From a virus, in IMG/VR virus record IMGVR_UViG_3300031687_000061, positions 1 through 33,013 of that record: a stretch of 33,013 nucleotides of DNA; one strand, written 5' to 3'. Shown piece after piece: positions 7,097 through 17,700 of the stretch. How positions within the stretch are numbered: position 1 is the stretch's first letter; each line of letters opens with the position of its first letter. A program made the position numbers and the translations under genes. Under the pieces are notes generated by a model, which did no database searches, was not told the origin of the DNA, and saw only the letters and a list, made by a program, of their open reading frames with translations.

Positions 7097-8119
7097 ATGC
7101 CTGCTGGAACTTGGGGGTCAAACGGAAATATTTACAGAGGTTCTGCTGTATGGAACCAAGGTAAACTAGGAGACGATCATGTAAGCACCGAGGGTTACAA
7201 CGCGGCTGGTGTAATTAATTATACAAATGGAATAAACAGAACAGAGCCCTTTAATCAGATTTTAGAAAATAATTCAACTTACAGTAAAAATCAAACAAGC
7301 TCTCCAATCTCAATATTAGACTCACAAAACTGGCAAGAAGCTAAAGACGTATTTATTTTTGCCAAATTAAGAGCTACAGATGTTTTAAATTCCATTAAGG
7401 TTTCGACTGATGCAAAGTTTGACTCCAGTAATTTTTTTCTTGTTAATATTTACTTAGGAGACAGAACCTCTCAAGAACCAATTCTTTGGGATGAAGAAAC
7501 AATTACTACAAACAGTTTGTCAATTACAGATGACGCTGGCAATAATAGAACTAAATTTACTTTTACAACGAGCGATATGATCAATGCTAAGGATTGGTAT
7601 AACGATCAAACAATTACAGTAAGCGGAAGTAGCACTATTTCTTCCGGAACTTACACAATAAAAAATTACACAAGAAATAGCGGATCAACTACTGTCGATT
7701 TTACTCTAAGTTCTAACCCTGCTAATCTTGCTGGTAGCTACGTAAACATAGAAGCAACCTCAACAAATCAAACAGCAACTTTTACTTTTGTTAGAAATAA
7801 GGGAATTAGACATATTTATAGCACTAACACAAATTCAGCAGCAGACGGTTCAATTCCATTAAATGAAGACACTGGTGAAATTATGACTTGGAATGCGGTT
7901 GGCAGATCTTGTCATAGTCTTGGTAAGGAAATGCACGAATACAACAAAGATTATTCTAGTTACGGAAATTTAACTTTCCTAAATAGAACTGCGGATAGAT
8001 TAATAAAGAAAGATGACATTTGTTACCTGGGGTGTTCTTTCCTTAGATCTCCTACGTTTGACGGAGGTGAGACTTCTTCAAGATTAGGATTTTCTGTAGA
8101 CTACGGATCACATCAGTAG
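7097..8119 (+). CDS. Structural protein of unknown function
   Basis: This 340-residue protein is rich in Asn, Thr and Ser and beta-strand-like, with AAAAGG eight bases before the ATG. Residues 130-245 are strongly alternating Thr/Ser/Ile/Val (for example TITVSGSSTISSGTYTIK), typical of Ig-like or fibre-like folds. The N-terminal part has NGNIYRGSAVWNQGKLGDDH. It lies between the head genes and tail tubular protein A, so it may be a head fibre or an adaptor-associated protein. I do not recognise a family. Confidence 0.75.
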   Translation: MPAGTWGSNGNIYRGSAVWNQGKLGDDHVSTEGYNAAGVINYTNGINRTEPFNQILENNSTYSKNQTSSPISILDSQNWQEAKDVFIFAKLRATDVLNSIKVSTDAKFDSSNFFLVNIYLGDRTSQEPILWDEETITTNSLSITDDAGNNRTKFTFTTSDMINAKDWYNDQTITVSGSSTISSGTYTIKNYTRNSGSTTVDFTLSSNPANLAGSYVNIEATSTNQTATFTFVRNKGIRHIYSTNTNSAADGSIPLNEDTGEIMTWNAVGRSCHSLGKEMHEYNKDYSSYGNLTFLNRTADRLIKKDDICYLGCSFLRSPTFDGGETSSRLGFSVDYGSHQ

Positions 8120-8138
8120 TCAACTTTAGGAGTAGGAA

Positions 8139-9290
8139 ATGGCGCAATCTGAAGTTGATATTGCCAACAGGGCATTAATACGTCTTGGTTTGCAAACTAT
8201 TACTGGCACAGCTACCAGCTTTAGCACTCTTATTTCAGCGGGTGATACAAAGCAAAGTCTTGCATTGCTAAATATACATTTTAAGGATTGGCAAAGAGAG
8301 TTATTGCGATCTCATCCTTGGAATTTTGCAGTTAAGAGAACGACTTTAATAAGACCAGTATCGTTAAGTCCTCAGAATATAACAATACGTAGATTTTACT
8401 CAGGAGACGCTTCTAATGGAACTGTTTACGATCAAGATCATTCTAATTCAAAATTAAATAATCCCGTTGTTCTCGACTTAAGAAGCAAGGAACACACAGA
8501 CGGACCGCAAGGCGTAGCGCCTTCGGCTTCTTCTATTGGATTTGATCACAATATTCAAGACAATGACGCAATTTATCTTAGCGGAACTCCTTATACTATT
8601 CTTAATGACAAATGGTATTACGTTAAACGAGGTTGGCATGATGGGAATAATGCAACTACCACACACCGAACTGGCGGCGCTTTAGCAAGTCCTGAACTTT
8701 ATATTTCTTTATACAATAAGTTAGGCGATCAAGGAGGGCTGGCTAACCAAACAGCAGGCTCTGTACCCGTTGACGCTTCAGGCGATCGGTATGGATTTTC
8801 CGTAAACGGAACATCTCTTTCTGGTTTTGGGAATACTGATTATTCAGTAGGAAGTATTAAATCAGAAAAAAAGTCTAGATGGCAATACGTATATAAATTA
8901 CCAGACGATGTTATTAGACTTTTAGATGTTGAAGACTTGAATGCTGGTGAAGAGTTTGTAGTAGAAAAGTCCAGCAACACTACAAGTGCAACTATTCCTC
9001 AAAGATCTTTGCTTTGTAATTCAGGAGAAAAAATACACATAAAATATATTGGAGATGTAGATTTTTCTACTTCTCAAAGCGGAGTAGATTCTTTGTTCTG
9101 CGAAGTTTTATCTTTAAAAATAGCCCTTAAGCTTTCCGAACTTTTAGTAAAGACTGCTTCCGTTACTGAGCTTATTGTTAAAGAATACACAATGGCTTTA
9201 TCTCAAGCTAAATCAATAGACGCTCAAGAAGGTTCTTCTGTAATGGATTACCATTCAACGTGGTCTGACGAAATGGGGCGAGTAGTTTGA
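8139..9290 (+). CDS. Tail tubular protein A (adaptor, T7 gp11-like), enlarged
   Basis: This 383-residue protein has the two ends of the gp11 family. The N terminus has DIANRALIRLGLQTITG and DWQRELLRSHPWNFAVKRT (about residues 50-68). The C-terminal half has WQYVYKLPDDVIRLLDVED (about 248-266) and CEVLSLKIALKLSELLVKTA (about 321-340). It forms the ring joining portal and tail nozzle. T7 gp11 is about 196 residues; the extra length is a ~165-residue Asn/Ser/Gly-rich insertion (about residues 80-245) between the two conserved parts. Its stop overlaps the TTG start of tail protein B. Confidence 0.88.
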   Translation: MAQSEVDIANRALIRLGLQTITGTATSFSTLISAGDTKQSLALLNIHFKDWQRELLRSHPWNFAVKRTTLIRPVSLSPQNITIRRFYSGDASNGTVYDQDHSNSKLNNPVVLDLRSKEHTDGPQGVAPSASSIGFDHNIQDNDAIYLSGTPYTILNDKWYYVKRGWHDGNNATTTHRTGGALASPELYISLYNKLGDQGGLANQTAGSVPVDASGDRYGFSVNGTSLSGFGNTDYSVGSIKSEKKSRWQYVYKLPDDVIRLLDVEDLNAGEEFVVEKSSNTTSATIPQRSLLCNSGEKIHIKYIGDVDFSTSQSGVDSLFCEVLSLKIALKLSELLVKTASVTELIVKEYTMALSQAKSIDAQEGSSVMDYHSTWSDEMGRVV

Positions 9291-12200
9291 CTCAAATAAA
9301 CATTGAGCAAAAAACGTTTTCTGGGGGAGAGATTAGTCCTGACCTAGAATCAAGGTCTGATTTAGATAAATACCAAACTTCTTTATCTGATAGTCAAAAT
9401 GTTCTTTGCACAAACAAGGGAGATTTAATTCCTAGACCCGGTACAGAATACGTTGACATGACTGCGGGAGTTAATTCCGTTGGTGCTCCTGAAAAAGCAA
9501 GGCTTATTCCGTTTAAGTTTTCAGAAGAAGAAAGTTACTTAATCGAATTTACTGAAAGGAAAATGAGAGTCTTCAGGCACGGCGAATCTGTTAAATACGA
9601 ATATACTGAATCTGGTCTTTCCGACACTGTTCATAAATCAATTAGTTCATCAATCTTTATTGATGAAACACAATACCCAGTTGCAAGTAATGACAATACA
9701 AGTAGCCCTACTAGAAGTTACGCATCTGCAAGCGGTGAATTTATTTTTCAAGGGAAGAATTCTTTTCCTTACGATGCTGGAGCTGGTCCCTTTACGATTT
9801 CAGGATTAGACGGCACAAGCGCCATTTCTAGCTTTACGATGTCTAAGCAGACAGGTACAGACGATATTGCTTACGCTGCGCCTGATGCAATTACTGCAAC
9901 TTCTGTTTTTTGGATTCACTCTGTAGATCGAGACATCTCAGCTTCTCCAACTATTAATAAAGACAGTGATGGTGCAAGTCTTAGCTTTTACAAGCCAGTA
10001 GATGTTGTTAGAATTACTTGGAACCCCAAGTTTTGCGTAGGGGGTTCCGGTTACGCTGCTGCTCCTAATAACTACTTTGTAGCAAAGGCGGCTACTGCCG
10101 ATCCTACCCGAGCTGCAACTTCTAGGCCAGCAAATAATACAGCAACTAAATGGAGTTTTTTCTCAGCAGGAACAACTGACACTACAGGGAGTGTTTTACA
10201 AGATCTTGTAAGTAGTCCAAAAACTATTTTTAGAACTGATTTTATTGGGCAAACAGATCCCTCTTCAAACGGTACTGCAACTTCGCCAATTCCTTATCTC
10301 GAATCAGAGTTAAACGATTTGCAGTACGCAATTGCAGGAGATTTTATTTTTATTACACACCCCAATTATCAACCTAGAAAAATTACAAGATTGGGATTGA
10401 ATAACTTTAAAATCTGTCGTCATTATACAAATTATGGTCCTTGGAGAAATGGACCTACTTACCCAGGCGTTGCTTGGGGAGGTGGTCACTACATGACTGG
10501 TACTGGTTCAAGCACTCCGTCAACTGGAGGGGTTGATGGAGATAATCTTGGGTATACAGGTAAATCAAATATTAAACTGTATAATTTATCTATTACTGGT
10601 ACAAATGGTTATCTTTGGAAAAGTTCAGGTTCTCCTGATATTGTTACTGCTGCAAGCGGAACTAACGCAGACCCTTCGATTATTGGTAGAAAATTACGAA
10701 TTGCTTGTCCTGTCGGAAAGCCGTTATTTTCCACTCAAGGGCAAGGAAGTGTTCGACATAATCCTTTTGATTCTACGGGGGATTTTCTAGATTACATTGA
10801 TGGAACAAAGCCCAGAAGTCAAAACACATCAACTTCAATATCTCCCAATGGTGATACTTCTAGCATTTCCGGCGTAAGCGTTAGTTCCTTGGCTGATTTT
10901 GAAAGCGTTAGTTCACCTGCTTTTTTCTTTCTAGAAGGAAGCGTTGAACCATACATAAAAACGTCTACGTCTACACCTCATTCAAATCCGTTAAGGGCTT
11001 ACAGGTACAGAATTACTAAGCCTTTAAATATGTATCGACACAGAGAATTTCCTTACTTTGTAGGATTAACTGGCACAACAAAGATTGGTCATTTATTTGA
11101 AGAAGCTCAACCTGACGGAACGGGTGGATGGCCTTCCTGTGTAGCTATTTTTGATAACAGACTTGTATATTCAACAAACGACGAATCACCAAATTCTATT
11201 GCCTTTTCCGTAAAGGGTGATTTTAATAACTTTGAACCAGATGATTGGGGAGCGAATGTTGCAAATACAATTAAAGGGGATAACTTAAGTAATTGGTCAG
11301 TTGCCTCCACTTATAATCCAGTTACATTTGATTATCACGGATTTGTTTACAGTATAGAAGAAGGTTTAGCAGACAAAATCCTTTGGTTAAAATCAACTAA
11401 TTATGGGTTAATAGCAGGCACGCCCAATGGAATTTACCTTTCTCAAAAGCTCCGTTCAGGCGGTGCAGTAACGCCATCGAATTTTTCAATGAGAATGATT
11501 TCAGAAGAAGGGTCTTCCAAAGTTCCAGCAGAATACATTGACGGAAAAATTTACTACATCAGCAAACTTGGAGACAAGTTGCTGAGTATGCAATACAGCC
11601 AAGACGCAGATGGATTCCGCCCGCAGGTGGAATCCATCTTTAGCGAACACTTGCTAAAAGATGGCGTAAAAGCAATGGCATATGCAAGAACGCCAATCTC
11701 AATACTTTGGCTTATTACAAACACTGGTAAACTTATTTCAGCAGTAAACTTAGACGTATCTAAAGAAAAGGCTTTATTTAAACACAAGTTAGGAAGTCCT
11801 GATTACAACAACAGAACAACTCCTTTAATTAATTCTGTTGCAGTTATTCCTTCAGATGAATTAGGTTTTGATCAGTTATACATGTCAGTTACAAGAAGCC
11901 CCAGTTTACCATTGATGGTAAACGATGCTATATCAGAAGGGCAATCTGCTTCTGTAAATCTCGCAGCTCTTACAAGTGACACTACAACAGGCTTTAATCC
12001 TGGGTACTCAACAAGCCATGCTGAAGCAGCGGGGATTGTCCAGTACCCTTGGTTTCTAAATGGCGATGGGAGCGGTGGGGATACTAGTGCTAACTCATCT
12101 AATACTATATGGGCAACTTTAACTAAAACTACAGAAGGAGTCAGGTTAGAAAGAACTGGAAATGTAGACTTTGCAGATGGTACAGATGATTCAGACACTA

Positions 12201-14158
12201 CATCAAACGGAGTTGGGTCATTGGCTACTCCCAACGATACGCCTGAACATTTATTTTATCACACAGTCGGGTTAGGTGGAGCCGCCAATTTCCAACCTCC
12301 AGATCCTTCAACTGGAGAAGACGATATTTGGCAAACTGCAGAAATTCCAGAGCAAGCAGCTTCCGTTTTCGCTCAATCAAAAACAGGAGTTTTTGACGAT
12401 CCGTCAAATGGATTTGCTAACGGTGATCTTTCTTTAAATCTTAGCGGAGGATCCCCTTTAGTAACTAGTAATAGATACATTACTCTTCTTTGTACAATTC
12501 ATTCTACTAAAGCAGATATGAGTGCTGCTGACATTCCAAATTATTTGAATATGTACTATTACGGACTTGGACCAAGCGGAGGTGTTCTTGCTGCTGGGTC
12601 AGGTACTAATTTTTTACCTTCACATATTAATGGTGTAGAAACGGGCACAGACAGAGATGTAAACTTTGATCAAATTTCAGTAGTTGCAAACAGGTCAGCC
12701 ACAAGTGGTTTATTCAATAGCGGCGCAGAAAACATGGCAAGTGAAAGAGATAAGCCAATCTATATCACTTGGGATATATATAATGATTACAGAATGTTTA
12801 ACGGATTAGGATCGACTTCTAATAATAATTTTCACCCTCTTGGATTTTACTTTGGCTTTAGCGATGCGCCTAGTATTAATAAAACTTCAGGCCAGATGAC
12901 GGGAACCGCTTTGAGCGGAAACCAGTATTCCGTTACTTTGCACGGAATGATATTAGGAAACATTGTTCCTAACATTGATAACAATACTGTTTCAACTCCA
13001 GCCTTAAGGGCTGCGGCATCAACACCTGTTTCACCTTCTCTTTTTGGCACATTTCAAACTCCTGCCCAATTGCTAGAAGGCGGAATGAATACAATTGAAA
13101 GGCTTACCAATTATTCTCCTTACCTAAAAAATACTCAACAATTCGTTGGTGCTGATTGTTCAATAAGCAATAAGACTATTTATGCTTCTGGAGAACCAAG
13201 CGAAAAAATTACAAACGTTCTTGTTGTTGATTATGACACGACTAATGATAAAACAAGAATATATGTAGATAATGAAAGCATGGTTATTGGGGACAAGTTT
13301 ATAATTGAATCTCTGGAAGGCGATCTTGAATATTTAAACTACGGAGATACTCACGTAGTTGACGGAGTGGATTCTACTAATAATTTCTATACGATTAACA
13401 CGCGAGCAAACCCCGCCAAGGGGATTGCCGCAGACTCAGACCATCTTGGATCCGCTACTTCACCTAGTTACTCAAAGGGCGGAATTATACTTAAATCAAG
13501 AAACTCGGTCAAATTGCCTGGGATAAGGCTTGCATACGACAGTGCTACTCAATCGTATGTAACTTTTAATCACGCATTTTCTTACTTTAGTGCTTGGAAT
13601 AATTTTGTTTATTTTAACAGAGGCTTAAAACACGGAGAAATTTTTTCGCTTGGTGAGTATTCTTTTCCCGAATCAGCCCAAGGCGATGTGCAAAATCTGA
13701 GCGGATCGGGCGGTAGATATCTCTATAAACCTTTTAATGGCTCCATTAGTATCTCTTCTATTATTGGTAACTCAATGTTTACATCCAGTCCAGATTTTTA
13801 CATTGGATATAAACCTGAAGTTTACTTTAGTACGTTGCCGCCTAGAATGAATACCCAGCTTGGAGCGATGGATACTAACGATTTGGTAATTACTTCTGTT
13901 GGTGTGAATCTTACAGATACACACCAAATAAAAGTAATGAGAAACAATCAAAGGGAATATAAAGAAAATTTGATTAATGATGAGTTTTCTTACGATTCTG
14001 CTTCGGTTGACGCAGTTAGAAGAAGTGGTATTTACGAATTAGGATTAATTCCTGAAGAAAAAGATAATTTTGGGAAAATACGTTTTGAGCCTGAAGTTGG
14101 TTATCCTTTTAGAATTAAATCAATTGCAATTCGCGGAGAAAGGCAAACTCGAAGATGA
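9287..14158 (+). CDS. Tail tubular protein B (nozzle, T7 gp12-like), giant form
   Basis: This 1623-residue protein starts at TTG inside the TTPA stop (TTGA), with GGGGCG six bases upstream. The start NIEQKTFSGGEISPDLESR and DLIPRPGTEYVD are hallmarks of the gp12 nozzle family. Others are AGDFIFITHPNYQPRKITR (about residue 350), FDNRLVYST (about 625) and GLIAGTPNGIYLSQKLRSGG (about 707-726). T7 gp12 is about 794 residues. The excess comes mainly from insertions at about 125-330 and 872-1265. The second splits LYMSVTRS from NTIERLTNYSPYL, which are near each other in ordinary family members. The nozzle forms the tail tube and contacts the cell surface. Confidence 0.9.
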   Translation: MTQINIEQKTFSGGEISPDLESRSDLDKYQTSLSDSQNVLCTNKGDLIPRPGTEYVDMTAGVNSVGAPEKARLIPFKFSEEESYLIEFTERKMRVFRHGESVKYEYTESGLSDTVHKSISSSIFIDETQYPVASNDNTSSPTRSYASASGEFIFQGKNSFPYDAGAGPFTISGLDGTSAISSFTMSKQTGTDDIAYAAPDAITATSVFWIHSVDRDISASPTINKDSDGASLSFYKPVDVVRITWNPKFCVGGSGYAAAPNNYFVAKAATADPTRAATSRPANNTATKWSFFSAGTTDTTGSVLQDLVSSPKTIFRTDFIGQTDPSSNGTATSPIPYLESELNDLQYAIAGDFIFITHPNYQPRKITRLGLNNFKICRHYTNYGPWRNGPTYPGVAWGGGHYMTGTGSSTPSTGGVDGDNLGYTGKSNIKLYNLSITGTNGYLWKSSGSPDIVTAASGTNADPSIIGRKLRIACPVGKPLFSTQGQGSVRHNPFDSTGDFLDYIDGTKPRSQNTSTSISPNGDTSSISGVSVSSLADFESVSSPAFFFLEGSVEPYIKTSTSTPHSNPLRAYRYRITKPLNMYRHREFPYFVGLTGTTKIGHLFEEAQPDGTGGWPSCVAIFDNRLVYSTNDESPNSIAFSVKGDFNNFEPDDWGANVANTIKGDNLSNWSVASTYNPVTFDYHGFVYSIEEGLADKILWLKSTNYGLIAGTPNGIYLSQKLRSGGAVTPSNFSMRMISEEGSSKVPAEYIDGKIYYISKLGDKLLSMQYSQDADGFRPQVESIFSEHLLKDGVKAMAYARTPISILWLITNTGKLISAVNLDVSKEKALFKHKLGSPDYNNRTTPLINSVAVIPSDELGFDQLYMSVTRSPSLPLMVNDAISEGQSASVNLAALTSDTTTGFNPGYSTSHAEAAGIVQYPWFLNGDGSGGDTSANSSNTIWATLTKTTEGVRLERTGNVDFADGTDDSDTTSNGVGSLATPNDTPEHLFYHTVGLGGAANFQPPDPSTGEDDIWQTAEIPEQAASVFAQSKTGVFDDPSNGFANGDLSLNLSGGSPLVTSNRYITLLCTIHSTKADMSAADIPNYLNMYYYGLGPSGGVLAAGSGTNFLPSHINGVETGTDRDVNFDQISVVANRSATSGLFNSGAENMASERDKPIYITWDIYNDYRMFNGLGSTSNNNFHPLGFYFGFSDAPSINKTSGQMTGTALSGNQYSVTLHGMILGNIVPNIDNNTVSTPALRAAASTPVSPSLFGTFQTPAQLLEGGMNTIERLTNYSPYLKNTQQFVGADCSISNKTIYASGEPSEKITNVLVVDYDTTNDKTRIYVDNESMVIGDKFIIESLEGDLEYLNYGDTHVVDGVDSTNNFYTINTRANPAKGIAADSDHLGSATSPSYSKGGIILKSRNSVKLPGIRLAYDSATQSYVTFNHAFSYFSAWNNFVYFNRGLKHGEIFSLGEYSFPESAQGDVQNLSGSGGRYLYKPFNGSISISSIIGNSMFTSSPDFYIGYKPEVYFSTLPPRMNTQLGAMDTNDLVITSVGVNLTDTHQIKVMRNNQREYKENLINDEFSYDSASVDAVRRSGIYELGLIPEEKDNFGKIRFEPEVGYPFRIKSIAIRGERQTRR

Positions 14159-14793
14159 GTAATTTTTTTAAGACAAACATTGACTTCACTGAAGGTTTGA
14201 TAAAAACTCGCGACCGAATAGATGGCGTTACTGAAAGCCCTTTAACTGAAGGTTTAATGGATAAAAACGCCACTACTGCAAGTCTTTTAGATGATGCTAG
14301 CGCTCCAAAAGCTCCAAAAGCTCCAGAAGCTCCAGCTGCTCCGCCTTCATCAAGTGCGGCTAATATTTCTAAAGGCGCAGGTGCCGTAACGAAAGTTGCG
14401 AGTGCTGCTGTAGGCGTTGTTGAGTCTTTTGATCAAGCTGAAATGAACAATGCAGCAATTAACAATATTGAAAAAGACTTAGAAGCAGGATTGATGCTTG
14501 GTTCTCGGTCTTCTGGAAAACAAAAAGCGTCAGCAGCAGTCACTGGTAACAGGGCAGCTCTTAGTGATATTACAAACACGCAAAGGCAAGCTGATGCTTC
14601 AGCAATGCGAGAAGCAGCAATGGCAGTCTCTCAATTAGAATCAGACACTACTAGCGGCTTTGTAAGCGCTGGTATAAACATGGTTGACTCTGTAGCTAAA
14701 GCTGGTGGAACGTTTGCTTCTATGGGTTCAGGCGCTGCCGCTGAAGGCACCAGCCTCGTCGAGCCGCGCATTTCGGCGAGGGGGATGGCTTAA
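14155..14793 (+). CDS. Internal virion protein, T7 gp14-like by position
   Basis: This 212-residue protein is Ala- and Ser-rich. It has an Ala/Pro/Lys repeat linker (APKAPKAPEAPAAPP, about residues 50-64) and then a long helical part with amphipathic stretches (AGAVTKVASAAVGVVESF). Its length and its place right after the nozzle gene match the gp14 type of ejection protein, which enters the cell envelope and helps form the DNA channel. It overlaps the upstream gene by ATGA and the downstream ATG by one base. Similarity to gp14 is by composition and position, not by clear motifs. Confidence 0.65.
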   Translation: MSNFFKTNIDFTEGLIKTRDRIDGVTESPLTEGLMDKNATTASLLDDASAPKAPKAPEAPAAPPSSSAANISKGAGAVTKVASAAVGVVESFDQAEMNNAAINNIEKDLEAGLMLGSRSSGKQKASAAVTGNRAALSDITNTQRQADASAMREAAMAVSQLESDTTSGFVSAGINMVDSVAKAGGTFASMGSGAAAEGTSLVEPRISARGMA

Positions 14794-17700
14794 TGGCAAA
14801 TAAAATTTCAAATTCTATTGCAGGATTAGCTAATACGTTTAATAAGATTGGAGACGATTTAGAAGCAAAGGAAAGAAGAGAGGAAGTAAAAAGAAAAGAA
14901 GATGATTTAATTGATCGTAGAAATAAAGACGCTGAAAACAGAATTCAGCTTGCTGACGCTTCTGCTGGCTTAACTGAAAAAATTGAAACAGGCTATACTC
15001 AATTTGATGCAAAACTTGAAGAGCAAAGATTTGAAGGTTTACTTGCTGGTGAGGAAGGGAAAAGCTCTTTTGATTCGATAGATTTTTTAAAAAATTATGA
15101 GTCTGATATTATGGATCCGTTTGAGTCTAATTTTGATATTGAACAAACTGACTATAATCAAGATCAAGTTGCTCAAGCAAGAGCAGCTTACACTAAAACT
15201 CGTCAAAACGTCAGAAGCCAATTAAGAGCAAAGTATGCTGAAAACCAAACTAAACATATTAATAAAAGGTTTACTGCAAGATCTGCTGTTTTACTTGATG
15301 TTTTAGATGGAAAAGTTGATAGCGGTGAAGATCCAGTAGCTGCTTACAATACGTATGTTGCAGGTATTACTGAACTTCAAAAAATAGTAGGTGAACCAAT
15401 TGTAATAGGTCAGTCTGCAGACGGAGAGCTAATCACTCATAGTCCTTTCTTGGGTGAAACTGCTATTCAAATGTCTCTTCGTTTTAATGGAGCAAGACAA
15501 ACTGTTTCCAGTTTGGTTTCTGCTGGCAAATTTGAACAATCTCAAGATTTTTACGAAGGCTTAACTACTGGTACAGAGGGCAGTAGCGTTAAAGATTTTA
15601 TTGAGAAACTAACAGGTTCTGAATCTGGAGGAAGATCAGATGCCTCTTATACTAATGAAGAAGGTGATTCATATGTAGGTTTAATTCAATTTGGTGAAGA
15701 TAGACTTACTGATTTTAGAAATGCAACTAATACGGAATTTACTCAAGAAGAATTTAGAAACGATGTAGATTTACAAGACGAAGCTGGCATTTGGCATATT
15801 AAAGATATTGATAAAAGAATTGCAAGTCAAAAAGCAAAAAATCCAGACCTTTTTAGAAGATACAATAATCTTGACGGTCTTCGTGCTGTTGCTCATCTTA
15901 GCGGGATGGGCAAAAACTTCGTTTCTTTTCTTAAAGGAAAAGGCAATGTTAAGGATGCACTTGGTACAAGCCAACAAGATTATTACAATCTGTATGCTAA
16001 TGGTGCTAAACAAGGCACTTCTAGTCTTCATGGAGTAAGCAAACAAGGCGTTTCTTACAGAAAACTTCTTAGAGATTCATTTGAAGAAGAAATGAAAGCA
16101 GAAATCAAGAATATTACTGAAGGAGTAGGAGCATCCGAAAGCCAAGTTCTTTTATTAACTGAAGAACACGACATTGATCCTACTAACGAAGAGAATTTTG
16201 CCAAACTCAGACAATATATAGAAAGTCGCAAAGCTGTAGTAGAACAAGCTTTAGAATTTGATTCAGACAACCCCCAAATGAATATATTAGATCCACAGCA
16301 AAAATTTGCTTTAGAGCGTCACGTATATGATTTAGTCACCGGCAAAGTCCAAGCTTCTACAAATCGCGTTTCTCCTGCAAGTGCTGCTGCGGTTATGGCT
16401 AAAACTCCAGTTGGAAGCAGAGCGCCGAAGCTTTCTCAGTTAATTGCTCAACAGGGTAGTGGAGAAATTCCTGAAGCAATTCTTACCCCAGTTATAGGAA
16501 TGCTTGAATCTCCACTTGTTTCTGATCCAAGAATAAAAGCAAAACAAATACAAGACAGAAGGAATATGGTTACCCTTTTAAACAAGCATGCTAAAGATGG
16601 CAGAATTCCTACATCATTGCAATTTTCTATAGGTACAAACTTTGCTCGGTTTTTAGCAAGAAACCCAAATATTTCTGATGACGATATTTTAAAATTTGCT
16701 TCATCAACTATTGACGACAAAATTAAATATGAACAACCGTTTGTAGATGAAGACGGTGTTGTCGAAAGAACTAGCATTGACATTGGGGCACTTGCAAATG
16801 TAATTCAAGGTGGCGGCATTTTTAATAAATTAGAGGAAGGATTCATAGAACCAGGTACTACGTCTGAGCAAATAAATTTAACTACCGCAATACGTGTTAA
16901 ACAAGATTCAGGCAGGAATATGAGTGACTCTATTGCAGATGTTAATGCAAGTGTTCAAATTCAAAGAAATGCAAACGTGCCGGTTAGACCTAATTTTGTT
17001 AGAGCTAAGACAGAAGACGAAGCAAGGCTTTATGAAGTTGGGTTAGTAAATTTAGTAGCTAACGCAGCAGGCAAGACTTTTAATACCCAAAAAGAATTTA
17101 TTGAGTTTGCACAAAGTTTTGTTGCAATTCCACGAGATCCTTATGATCCCAATGATAATGAGTATAGAATTGTTACTAGAGGAACCAATCGACCTATGCT
17201 GGATAATCAATACATTGATGTAAGCGAAGTATATGCGCTCAGAAATAAAGGAATTGCAAGTATTGATCAATTAATGGATAGCAAAATTCAAGTAATGGAT
17301 GATGTTTCAGAAGAAATTGGAATTAGAGATGTTGCAAGCAGATGGGACGGGGGAAAAGATACAGAATGGTTTTATCGTACATTTTCAGATGCTTTTGACT
17401 TTGAAAACGTAGATCAACTTGGCGCGCTAGGAGCATTTGATAGCAATGGTGATCGTTTTTCAGAAGCAAATCTTTACAACCAAACTAATATTAACGCTTC
17501 TGGAAATCCAAACCAAACTATTTTAAACGTATTAACTAACAGCGAAAACGTTCTTGAAGCTATGAAAAAAAGTGATCCTGCAACTTATAAAGATATAGTT
17601 AGATTAAGAGAAAACCTTAAAAGATTTGGCAGTCTTTCTCATATTCAGATTTTCCCAGATTACATGGAAGAGATTTCAGCAGCAATGCTTACAAGACTTT

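Noticed and set aside
11872-12234. 120-residue minus-strand frame inside tail protein B
   Set aside because: It is antisense to a long, well-supported gene with no start signals.
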